Below, one piece after another: positions 49,662 through 56,916 of a stretch of DNA of 64,000 nucleotides. Below the pieces are notes generated by a model. That model searched no databases, was not told the DNA's origin, and saw nothing but the letters and a program-made list of their open reading frames with translations. This DNA is from Clostridiales bacterium. GTDB lineage: Bacteria > Bacillota > Clostridia > Oscillospirales > Oscillospiraceae. A program made the translations under genes and the position numbers. Positions within the stretch are counted from its first letter, which is position 1. Every line of letters starts with the position of its first letter. The stretch is from contig QALX01000007.1 in the NCBI GenBank assembly GCA_003150485.1, forward strand, positions 124,001 to 188,000, given 5' to 3'.

Positions 49662-50504
49662 TTGAAAGACTTCTTCCGCCGCAACGGCATTTGGGTGGTT
49701 GTCGCGGCACTGCTGCTGACGGCAGCCCTGTCCCTGGGGTCCGCTCTGTTCCCCAATCTGACCTCCCCCCTCAGCAATGTGATCGGCATCGTGGCCTCCC
49801 CCTTCCAGAAAGCCACCACCTCCTTCACGGGCTGGGTGGAGAGCTTGTACGACTACGCTTTCCGCTACCAGGAGCTTCAGAGCAAAGTGGAGGAACTGGA
49901 ATTGCAGATCTCCGAGATGAACAAAGACAACCGGGAGGCGGAGGACGCGGTGGCGGAAAACGCCCGGCTGCGGAAGCTGCTCAAGCTGGCGGAAAAGCAC
50001 ACCGACTTCACCTATGAGGCCGCCCGGGTCACCGGCGCCACCTCCACCAGCTGGGAGTCCACCATCACCCTGAGCAAGGGCTCCTCCAGCGGCATCGAAA
50101 AAAACGACACCGTCATCACCGAAACCGGCTACCTGGTGGGCGTGGTGGCGGAGCTGGGCTCCAACTGGTGTACCGTCATCACCCTGGTGGACCCGGACAT
50201 CTCCATGGGCGCCCTGGTCTACCGGACCGGTGACAACGCCATTCTGGAGGGTGACCTGACCCTGATGGTGGACGGCGCCTGCAAGCTCAGCTATCTGGAC
50301 AGCAAGAGCCAGCTCATCTCCGGCGACGAGGTCCTCACCTCGGGCAAAGGCGGTGTGTACCCCTCCGGCCTGGTGGTGGGCTACGTCAGCGACGTGAAAA
50401 CCACCCCCTCCGGCACCGAGCGCTACGCCGTGGTGAAGCCTGCCATCGCACTGGACAATCTGGTAGAGGTATTCGTCATCAAGGACTTCGACATCACCGA
50501 TTAA
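49662..50504 (+). CDS. mreC: Rod shape-determining protein MreC
   Basis: This 280-aa protein starts at a TTG (LKDFFRRNG) with AAAGG 7 nt upstream. It has one transmembrane helix (about 10-32), a coiled coil (about 60-105, ELQSKVEELELQISEMN) and a beta-rich outer domain (SSSGIEKNDTVITETGYLVGVV). It scaffolds the elongasome with MreD and PBP2. An alternative TTG at 49614 would add 16 residues. The next gene is mreD, after a 433-nt repeat-filled gap. Confidence 0.9.
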   Translation: MKDFFRRNGIWVVVAALLLTAALSLGSALFPNLTSPLSNVIGIVASPFQKATTSFTGWVESLYDYAFRYQELQSKVEELELQISEMNKDNREAEDAVAENARLRKLLKLAEKHTDFTYEAARVTGATSTSWESTITLSKGSSSGIEKNDTVITETGYLVGVVAELGSNWCTVITLVDPDISMGALVYRTGDNAILEGDLTLMVDGACKLSYLDSKSQLISGDEVLTSGKGGVYPSGLVVGYVSDVKTTPSGTERYAVVKPAIALDNLVEVFVIKDFDITD

Positions 50505-50543
50505 CTGCGCTTCGACGAAACGATGTTCTGCGGCAATCGCAAC

Positions 50544-50842
50544 CAGAAAATCCACCCGGATTTTCATCGCGCGGAGTCCTGCGTACAAGCGCTTTGCCTC
50601 GGCCAAGGCCCCAGTGATTCACACACACCACAGCAAAATTGTTTCCCTGGGGCAGCTTCTGTCAGAAAATCCACCCGGATTTTCATCGCGCGGGGTCGCG
50701 CGCACAAGCGTTTTGCCTCGGGTAAGGCCCCAGTGATTCACACACACTACAGCAAAATTGTTTCCCTGGAGCAGCTTCAGTCAGAAAATCCACCCGGATT
50801 TTCATCGCGCGGGGTCGCGCGCACAAGCGTTTTGCCTCGGGC
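50544..50842 (+). repeat. 119-bp tandem repeats between mreC and mreD
   Basis: Copies begin at 50544 and 50663 (full) and 50782 (partial), each starting CAGAAAATCCACCCGG. Each contains AAAATCC/GGATTTT and a GTTTTGCC/GGCAAAAC-type hairpin. The unit length is not a multiple of three, so the ORF through it is not real coding. It separates mreC from mreD within what should be one transcript. Confidence 0.85.
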
Positions 50843-50852
50843 AAAACCTTGG

Positions 50853-50879
50853 CTTAGGGACAATTCACTTGTCCCTAAG
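50853..50879 (+). repeat. Perfect hairpin downstream of the repeats
   Basis: CTTAGGGACAA pairs with TTGTCCCTAAG (11 bp, loop TTCAC). Confidence 0.8.
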
Positions 50880-50900
50880 CAGTGAAATGAAACCAGGGCT

Positions 50901-50925
50901 CCCAAAAAATCACAGATTTTTTGGG
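50901..50925 (+). repeat. Perfect hairpin before the mreD ribosome site
   Basis: CCCAAAAAATC pairs with GATTTTTTGGG (11 bp, loop ACA), immediately before AAAGGAG of mreD. It could act as an attenuator or a processing site. Confidence 0.8.
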
Positions 50926-50937
50926 AAAGGAGTGTAT

Positions 50938-51453
50938 ATGGGACGTAATAATGCCAATTTAATCAAATGGATCAGCTACGCAGTGGCCTTTCTGTTGATT
51001 TTCTTCTTTGAAAGCTGTGTGTTCAACCGCTTTCCCGCCTTTGGCGCGGTGCCCATGCTGGCGCCCCTGGTGGTAACGGCGGTGGCTCTGTTTGAGGGGT
51101 CCCTCAACGGAGCGGTCTTCGGACTGGCGGTGGGCTTTTTCTGCTCCGCCGTCTACTACCGCTCCGGACTGATGATGATTCCCGTGTTCACCATCATCGG
51201 CGTGGGCGCCGGGGCCACCCGTAAACAGAAAATCGGCCGCTCCCTGCTGGGCTGCGCCATCTGCGGCCTGGGGGCGCTGGCCCTGCTGGAGCTGTGCCAC
51301 ATGGCCTCGGGGCTGCTGTTCCACGGCACCCCCCTGTCCACCCTGGCGCAGGTGGCGCTGCCCGAGCTGGCGTATTCCCTGCTCTTCCTGATCCCCATCT
51401 ACCTGCTGATCCGGACGGTGTACCGCCGGGTCCGCACCGACACCGAGCTGTAA
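50938..51453 (+). CDS. mreD: Rod shape-determining protein MreD
   Basis: This 171-aa integral membrane protein has about five hydrophobic helices (ISYAVAFLLIFFFES, PMLAPLVVTAVALF, IPVFTIIGVGAG, LALLELCHMASGLL, LLFLIPIYLLI). It completes the MreC-MreD-PBP2 elongasome. The start at 50938 follows AAAGGAG; the longer ORF upstream is repeat sequence. It lies 27 nt before pbp2. Confidence 0.85.
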   Translation: MGRNNANLIKWISYAVAFLLIFFFESCVFNRFPAFGAVPMLAPLVVTAVALFEGSLNGAVFGLAVGFFCSAVYYRSGLMMIPVFTIIGVGAGATRKQKIGRSLLGCAICGLGALALLELCHMASGLLFHGTPLSTLAQVALPELAYSLLFLIPIYLLIRTVYRRVRTDTEL

Positions 51454-51480
51454 GACCCACCGAAAGGAGGCTCATTCGCC

Positions 51481-53550
51481 ATGGGAGAAAACAAACAACT
51501 TCAGATCCGCCTGCGGGTTATTGCCTCCGGCGTTCTGTTCCTGTCACTGGTCTTTCTGATCCTACTGTATATGGCCACCATCGCCAACGGCCTGGACGAG
51601 CGCGAGTCCGCCGAGGTGAACACCGTGGTCACTACCAGCACCGTCAACGCCGCCCGGGGCAACATCACCGACCGGTACGGTCGGACCCTGGTGACCAACC
51701 GCACTGAGTACAACGTCACCCTGGACGTGGGCGCCATGGGGGACGTGGACGACCAGCTGAAGGTGCTCACCACCCTCCTGGACATCTGCCGGGAGCAGCA
51801 GGTGGAGTGGGCGGACAGCGACCTGCCCATCTCCACCTCCTCCCCCTACACCTTCACCACCGACACCCCCTTCCTCTATCAGGGGGACGACGGAAAGTGG
51901 ATTCAGACCCGGCTGGGCAAGCTGTGCAAAGCCATGGACTGGTCCAACACCAGCTCCACCACGGCGGCGCAGCTGGTGGCCCAGATGAAAAAATCCTTCC
52001 AACTGGACACCGGCAAGTACACGGAATCCGAGGCCCGGGCCCTGCTGGGGGTGCTGTACTCCTGCTACCTGCGGGAGGAGGAGGTGCTGTACACCACCTA
52101 TATCTTCGCCGAGGACGTAAACATCGACCTGATCTCCGTCATTAAGGAGAAGAACCTCCCCGGCGTGGAAATCGAGCCCATGGCCACCCGGGAGTACGAG
52201 ACCGATTACGCCGCCATCCTGCTGGGCCAGGTGGGCGCCATCTCCGCCGAGAGCTGGGAGGAAAAGAAGGACTACTACGAAAAAAACGACTACACCATGG
52301 ACGCCATCATCGGCCTGTCCGGCTCTGAGTCCGCCTTTGAGAAATACCTCCGGGGCACCTCCGGGACCAAACGGGTTACCGCCGCCAACGACGGGGACAC
52401 CCTCACCGAGCGCTATGTTGACGAGCCCCAGGTGGGCGGCAACGTGGCCCTGACCATCGACATCAAGCTCCAGGAGGCCACCGAAAAGGCCCTCAACGAC
52501 CTGGTGCCCTCCATTAACAACAAGAAGGGCGGCGCCGCCGCCGTGGTCATCGACATCTCGGACGGCAGCGTCCTGGCGGCGGCCTCCTACCCCACCTACA
52601 GCGCCGTCACCTACAACAAGGACTACGAGAAGCTGTACCAGGATAAGCAGAAGCCCCTGTACAACCGGGCCTTCCTGGGCACCTACGCCCCCGGCTCCAC
52701 CTACAAGATGTGTACTGCCACCGCCGGGATCAACGCAGGAGTCATCACGCCCCGCACAACCTACAAGTGTACCGGCGCTATGGACTACTACGGCACCATT
52801 TTCCACTGCTGGGAGCGCAGCGGCCACGATCGGGAGGACCTGGCCGACGCGGTCCGTGACTCCTGTAACATCTACTTCTACAACGTGGGCATCAACGCCG
52901 GTATCGACGCCCTGACCAAAACCGCCCAGTCCTACGGCCTGGGCGAGGCCACCGGCATCGAACTCAGCGAGTCCACCGGTGTCAACGCCGGCCCCGCCTT
53001 CTCGGAGAAACTGGGCGCTACCTGGCATCAGGGCAACGTCCTCTCCGCCGCCATCGGCCAGAGCGACAACCAGTTCTCCCCTCTTCAGCTGGCCAACTAT
53101 ATCGCCACCTTCATCAACGGCGGCACCCACTACAAGGCCCATCTGCTGAAAACCGTCAAGAGCAGCGACAACAGCAAGATCCTCTACCAGTACGAGCCCG
53201 AGGTACTCAACAAGGTGGAGCTGGATCAGGACGCCTGGAACGCCATCAAAAAGGGAATGGGCGAGGTCATTGAAGCGGACAGCATCACCGACTTTGAGGA
53301 TCTGGAAGCCGACGGCATCAAGGTAGGTTGTAAGACCGGTACCGCCCAGCTGGGTAAGACCGGCCTGTACAACGGCCTCTTCGTCTCCTTCGCCCCCTAT
53401 GACGACCCCCAGATCGCCATCTGCACCGTGGTGGAGAAAGCTCTCTCCGGTGCCTCCACCTCCTCTATCACCGCCGCCATTATGGAGTACTACTTCAGCG
53501 AGGACGCCACCCTGGAGCGGGTGGAGGCGGAAAACCAGCTGATCAGCTAA
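51481..53550 (+). CDS. Penicillin-binding protein 2 (elongasome transpeptidase)
   Basis: This 689-aa class B PBP has a short cytosolic start, one transmembrane helix (about 15-37), a PBP dimer/pedestal domain with RGNITDRYGRTLVTN, and the transpeptidase domain. Its catalytic motifs are Ser406 in APGSTYKM, SCN at 461-463 and KTGT at 618-621. It cross-links peptidoglycan during cell elongation. AAAGGAGG lies before the ATG. It ends the mreC-mreD-pbp2 operon. Confidence 0.94.
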   Translation: MGENKQLQIRLRVIASGVLFLSLVFLILLYMATIANGLDERESAEVNTVVTTSTVNAARGNITDRYGRTLVTNRTEYNVTLDVGAMGDVDDQLKVLTTLLDICREQQVEWADSDLPISTSSPYTFTTDTPFLYQGDDGKWIQTRLGKLCKAMDWSNTSSTTAAQLVAQMKKSFQLDTGKYTESEARALLGVLYSCYLREEEVLYTTYIFAEDVNIDLISVIKEKNLPGVEIEPMATREYETDYAAILLGQVGAISAESWEEKKDYYEKNDYTMDAIIGLSGSESAFEKYLRGTSGTKRVTAANDGDTLTERYVDEPQVGGNVALTIDIKLQEATEKALNDLVPSINNKKGGAAAVVIDISDGSVLAAASYPTYSAVTYNKDYEKLYQDKQKPLYNRAFLGTYAPGSTYKMCTATAGINAGVITPRTTYKCTGAMDYYGTIFHCWERSGHDREDLADAVRDSCNIYFYNVGINAGIDALTKTAQSYGLGEATGIELSESTGVNAGPAFSEKLGATWHQGNVLSAAIGQSDNQFSPLQLANYIATFINGGTHYKAHLLKTVKSSDNSKILYQYEPEVLNKVELDQDAWNAIKKGMGEVIEADSITDFEDLEADGIKVGCKTGTAQLGKTGLYNGLFVSFAPYDDPQIAICTVVEKALSGASTSSITAAIMEYYFSEDATLERVEAENQLIS

Positions 53551-53557
53551 GAGATTT

Positions 53558-53715
53558 CGCCAAAGTCAGGACTTTGGCGCGATACGGCCCCCCGCGCGCC
53601 GCCCTTTTCAGGGCGGCTCTTGCGGGCCGGGTGGTATTTTACTGGCGCGCATGCCGTCAGTAAAAACAAATCGTATTTTCTTCGCCCCTGCCGGGCGAAT
53701 TCTGCGAAGCAGCGC
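53558..53715 (+). repeat. Cluster of hairpins between pbp2 and the GH13 gene
   Basis: Successive inverted repeats are seen: CGCCAAAGTC/GACTTTGGCG, GCCGCCCT/AGGGCGGC, TTTTACTG/CAGTAAAA and TTCGCCC/GGGCGAA. None has a terminator T-run. No ORF with a ribosome site lies here. Confidence 0.6.
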
Positions 53716-53736
53716 ACAATGTGAGGAGGAAGCTCT

Positions 53737-55608
53737 GTGACAGACACCTCTGTTTACAACGCCCGGGACAGCCGGTACAAATCGCCCTACGGGGCGGTGG
53801 CCGCCGGCACCCCGGTCCACTTTACCCTCCGCCCCCGCCGGGCAGAGGGTTTTTCCCGCGGTGTGCTCACCGCCCGGCTGGAACAGGCCGGAAACCGGGT
53901 CCTGGAATGCCCCATGCCCTGGACCGACACCGACTTTGACCGGGACGCCTTCTCCTGTACTCTAGACACCGGAGACTACGTGGGGCTGGTCTGGTACTCC
54001 TTCCGTCTGGAGACCCTCCGGGGCCGAGTACGGGAGCTGGGACCCTATCAGCTCACTGTCTACGACGGGTCCGACCCGGTGCCGGGCTGGTTTGGGAACG
54101 GGCTGTGCTACCAGATCTTCCCGGACCGCTTTTACCGCACCCGCATCCCGGACCCCACCGGAACCGTGGGTGGGCGGCTGGTCCACCGGGACTGGTTCGA
54201 GGCCCCGCTGGACGGCCCAGTAGACCTCTCTCCCCAGGGGCAGGAACGGTACAACCGGGACTTTTTTGGCGGGACCCTGGCGGGAATCACCGAAAAGCTG
54301 GACTATCTGGCCGGTCTGGGGGTGGAGACCCTCTACCTGTGCCCCATCTTCGCCTCCGCCGAAAACCACCGGTACAGCACCGCCGACTACCAAACCGTTG
54401 ACCCCATGCTGGGGGACACAGCGGATTTCCAGCGCCTCTGTGCCCAGGCCCACGCCCGGGGTATGCGGGTGATTTTGGACGGGGTGTTCAGCCACACCGG
54501 CTTCACCTCCCGCTACTTCAACGGCGACGGCGCCTATGACACGGTGGGCGCCGCCCAGTCCACGGACTCCCCTTACTACCCCTGGTACCAGTGGATTCAC
54601 TGGCCGGATCAGTACCAGAGCTGGTGGGGCATCCCCTCCCTGCCCACCCTGGACAAGAACAACCCAGACTACCGGGCCTTTCTCTTCGGGAACCACGACG
54701 CGATCATCCGCCGCTGGCTGAGACTGGGGGCGGACGGCTGGCGGCTGGACGTGGCCGACGAGCTGCCCGACGATTTTATCCGGGGCATCCACAACGCCGC
54801 CCGGGAGACCGGTTCTGACGCCACAGTGCTGGGGGAGGTCTGGGAGGACGGCACCACAAAAATCGCCTACGGCGTCCGCCGGAAGCACCTGCTGGGCAAC
54901 CATCTAGACGGGCTGATGAATTACCCCTTCCGCACCGCCCTGCTGGCCTTCCTCTCCGGCGGAACCGGCGCGGCCTTCCGGGAGGCCATGGAGACTCTCC
55001 GGGAGCACTACCCGCCCTTCGCCTTCCACAACGCCATGAACTTCCTGGGCACCCACGACACCCCCCGCATCCTCACCCTTCTGGGGGTGGGCGGCGACGG
55101 CAGGGACCGGGACCGGAGCTGGCGCCGGGAGCACCGGCTCTCCGGGGAGGAACTGGAGCGGGGGCTGGCCCTGCTGCGGCTGGGACTGCTGGTGCTCTTC
55201 GGCTTCCCCGGGGCCCCCACCCTGTACTACGGGGACGAGGCGGGGCTGGAGGGCTTTGAGGACCCCTGGAACCGGCGCACCTACCCCTGGGGCCGTGAAA
55301 ATCAAGCTCTGCTGGACTTCTGCCGCCTGCTGGGCGGTCTCCGCCGGAAATGCGCCGCCCTCCGCCAGGGAGACCTGGTCTGGGGCAGCTGCCGGGGCCG
55401 GACCCTCTCCTTCCGCCGGGCATACCGGGGCCAGCTGGCCGCCGTGGCGGTCAACGCCGGCGGGGACCCCGCCAACGTCACCCTCCCCTGGCCCGGAGGG
55501 GCGGCCTGGGACCTGCTCACCGGACAACTCCATCAACCACAGCAGGGCGCCCTCACCCTCTCCCTGGACGGGAAAAGCGGGGTACTGCTCTGCCAGACAC
55601 AGGATTAG
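53737..55608 (+). CDS. GH13 alpha-glucosidase / neopullulanase family enzyme
   Basis: This 623-aa cytosolic protein starts at GTG with GAGGAGG upstream. An N-terminal beta domain (CBM34-like) precedes a TIM barrel with GVFSHTGF (region I), nucleophile Asp338 in GWRLDVADEL, acid/base Glu367 in LGEVWED and Asp441 in LGTHDTPR. A C-terminal beta domain follows. Such enzymes (maltodextrin glucosidase, cyclomaltodextrinase, neopullulanase) split alpha-1,4/1,6 glucans. The lack of a signal peptide suggests work on imported oligosaccharides. Confidence 0.9.
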   Translation: MTDTSVYNARDSRYKSPYGAVAAGTPVHFTLRPRRAEGFSRGVLTARLEQAGNRVLECPMPWTDTDFDRDAFSCTLDTGDYVGLVWYSFRLETLRGRVRELGPYQLTVYDGSDPVPGWFGNGLCYQIFPDRFYRTRIPDPTGTVGGRLVHRDWFEAPLDGPVDLSPQGQERYNRDFFGGTLAGITEKLDYLAGLGVETLYLCPIFASAENHRYSTADYQTVDPMLGDTADFQRLCAQAHARGMRVILDGVFSHTGFTSRYFNGDGAYDTVGAAQSTDSPYYPWYQWIHWPDQYQSWWGIPSLPTLDKNNPDYRAFLFGNHDAIIRRWLRLGADGWRLDVADELPDDFIRGIHNAARETGSDATVLGEVWEDGTTKIAYGVRRKHLLGNHLDGLMNYPFRTALLAFLSGGTGAAFREAMETLREHYPPFAFHNAMNFLGTHDTPRILTLLGVGGDGRDRDRSWRREHRLSGEELERGLALLRLGLLVLFGFPGAPTLYYGDEAGLEGFEDPWNRRTYPWGRENQALLDFCRLLGGLRRKCAALRQGDLVWGSCRGRTLSFRRAYRGQLAAVAVNAGGDPANVTLPWPGGAAWDLLTGQLHQPQQGALTLSLDGKSGVLLCQTQD

Positions 55609-55626
55609 AAAGAGAGATTTCCATCT

Positions 55627-56112
55627 ATGAACAATTGCTGCACCCTCATTGCCGTGTCCGACATGGACCGGTCCAAACAGTTTTACCACGACCTGCTGGG
55701 GCTGGAGGTGGCGGCCGACTTCGGCGCCAACGTAACCCTCACCGGCGGCATCGCCCTCCAGACGGTGGACAGCTGGACCCGCTTGATTCAAAAGGACATC
55801 CGGGACCTGACCTTCGGCCACAACACCGGGGAGCTCTATTTTGAGACCCGGGACTTTGACGGTTTTCTACAGCGCTTGGACGCCCGCTCTGACGTGGCCC
55901 TGGTCCACCCGGCGGTGGAGCACCCCTGGGGCCAACGGGCGATCCGCTTCTACGACCCGGACTGTCACATGATCGAGGTGGGCGAGGACATGGTCCAAGT
56001 GACAGGCCGATTCCGGGACCAGGGCATGTCTCCCACTGAGATCGCCCGGCGCATGGACGTCCCGGAGGACTACGTGACTCACTGCCTGGCCCTGCTGGAC
56101 GGAGGGCAGTAA
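55627..56112 (+). CDS. VOC-family protein (glyoxalase/dioxygenase fold) with HTH-like tail
   Basis: This 161-aa protein has the VOC beta-alpha-beta start (LIAVSDMDRSKQFYHDLLGLEV) and the second metal-side region IRFYDPDCHMIEVGE near residue 115. The last 30 residues (MSPTEIARRMDVPEDYVTHCL) read like a helix-turn-helix. It lies 18 nt after the GH13 gene and 2 nt before the TSUP gene, so the three may be one operon. Substrate unknown. Confidence 0.78.
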   Translation: MNNCCTLIAVSDMDRSKQFYHDLLGLEVAADFGANVTLTGGIALQTVDSWTRLIQKDIRDLTFGHNTGELYFETRDFDGFLQRLDARSDVALVHPAVEHPWGQRAIRFYDPDCHMIEVGEDMVQVTGRFRDQGMSPTEIARRMDVPEDYVTHCLALLDGGQ

Positions 56113-56114
56113 GG

Positions 56115-56870
56115 ATGGGCGGCGTTCTCCCTTACCTGATCATCTGCCCTCTAGTGGGCATCGCCGGATTTGTGGACGCCATCGCCGGAGGCGGCGGGCT
56201 GATCTCCCTGCCCGCCTACCTGATCGCCGGAGTCCCCGTCCACACCGCCATCGGCACCAACAAGCTCAGCTCCTCCATGGGCACCGCCGTATCCACCTTC
56301 CGCTACGCCCGGGAGGGCTTTATCCCCTGGCGGCAGTCCCTGCTCTGCGTGGTGTTTGCCCTGGCCGGTTCCGCCGCCGGGGCCCGGCTCACCCTGCTGA
56401 TCCCGGAGCGCGGGTTTACCCTGGCCATGCTGGTGGTGCTGCCTCTCACCGCCTGGTACGTCCTGCGCAGTTCCGGCCTGCAGGTGGAAAAAGCCCCCTT
56501 CCCGTTCCGTAAAACCCTGGCCATCTCCCTCCCCATTGCCCTGCTGGCGGGGGCCTACGACGGCTTCTACGGGCCGGGTACCGGTACCTTCCTCCTGCTC
56601 CTCTTCACCGGCGCGGCCCACATGAGCCTCCACGCCGCCGCTGGGGTCACCAAGGTCATCAACCTGACCTCCAACGTCACCGCCCTGGCCGTGTTCCTCT
56701 GGAACGGAGTCCCCAACCTCTCCCTGGGGCTCACCGCAGGCTGCTTCGGCATCCTGGGCAACTACCTGGGCGCACGGCTGTTCAGCCAGCGGGGCGCCAG
56801 GTGGACCCGTCCTCTGATCATCGTGGTACTGGCTATCTTCTTCGGCAAGGTGTGCCTGAGCCTGCTGTGA
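56115..56870 (+). CDS. TSUP (TauE/SafE) family permease
   Basis: This 251-aa protein has about seven hydrophobic helices and the TSUP pattern AGFVDAIAGGGGLISLPAYL near the N-terminus, GTNKLSS after it, and GFYGPGTGTFL in the middle. TSUP members export sulfite, sulfoacetate or related organic anions. GGAGGG in the end of the VOC gene serves as ribosome site. Substrate unknown. Confidence 0.85.
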   Translation: MGGVLPYLIICPLVGIAGFVDAIAGGGGLISLPAYLIAGVPVHTAIGTNKLSSSMGTAVSTFRYAREGFIPWRQSLLCVVFALAGSAAGARLTLLIPERGFTLAMLVVLPLTAWYVLRSSGLQVEKAPFPFRKTLAISLPIALLAGAYDGFYGPGTGTFLLLLFTGAAHMSLHAAAGVTKVINLTSNVTALAVFLWNGVPNLSLGLTAGCFGILGNYLGARLFSQRGARWTRPLIIVVLAIFFGKVCLSLL

Positions 56871-56878
56871 GCCGAGAC

Positions 56879-56913
56879 AAAGAACCCGTGTACGGTCGTA
56901 CACGGGTTCTTTG
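56879..56913. terminator. Bidirectional terminator
   Basis: CAAAGAACCCGTGTACG pairs perfectly with CGTACACGGGTTCTTTG, between convergent genes. Confidence 0.92.
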
Positions 56914-56916
56914 CCG

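Noticed and set aside
50523..50885. 120-codon ORF between mreC and mreD
   Set aside because: It runs through the 119-bp repeats, whose length is not divisible by three, so each copy is read in another frame.
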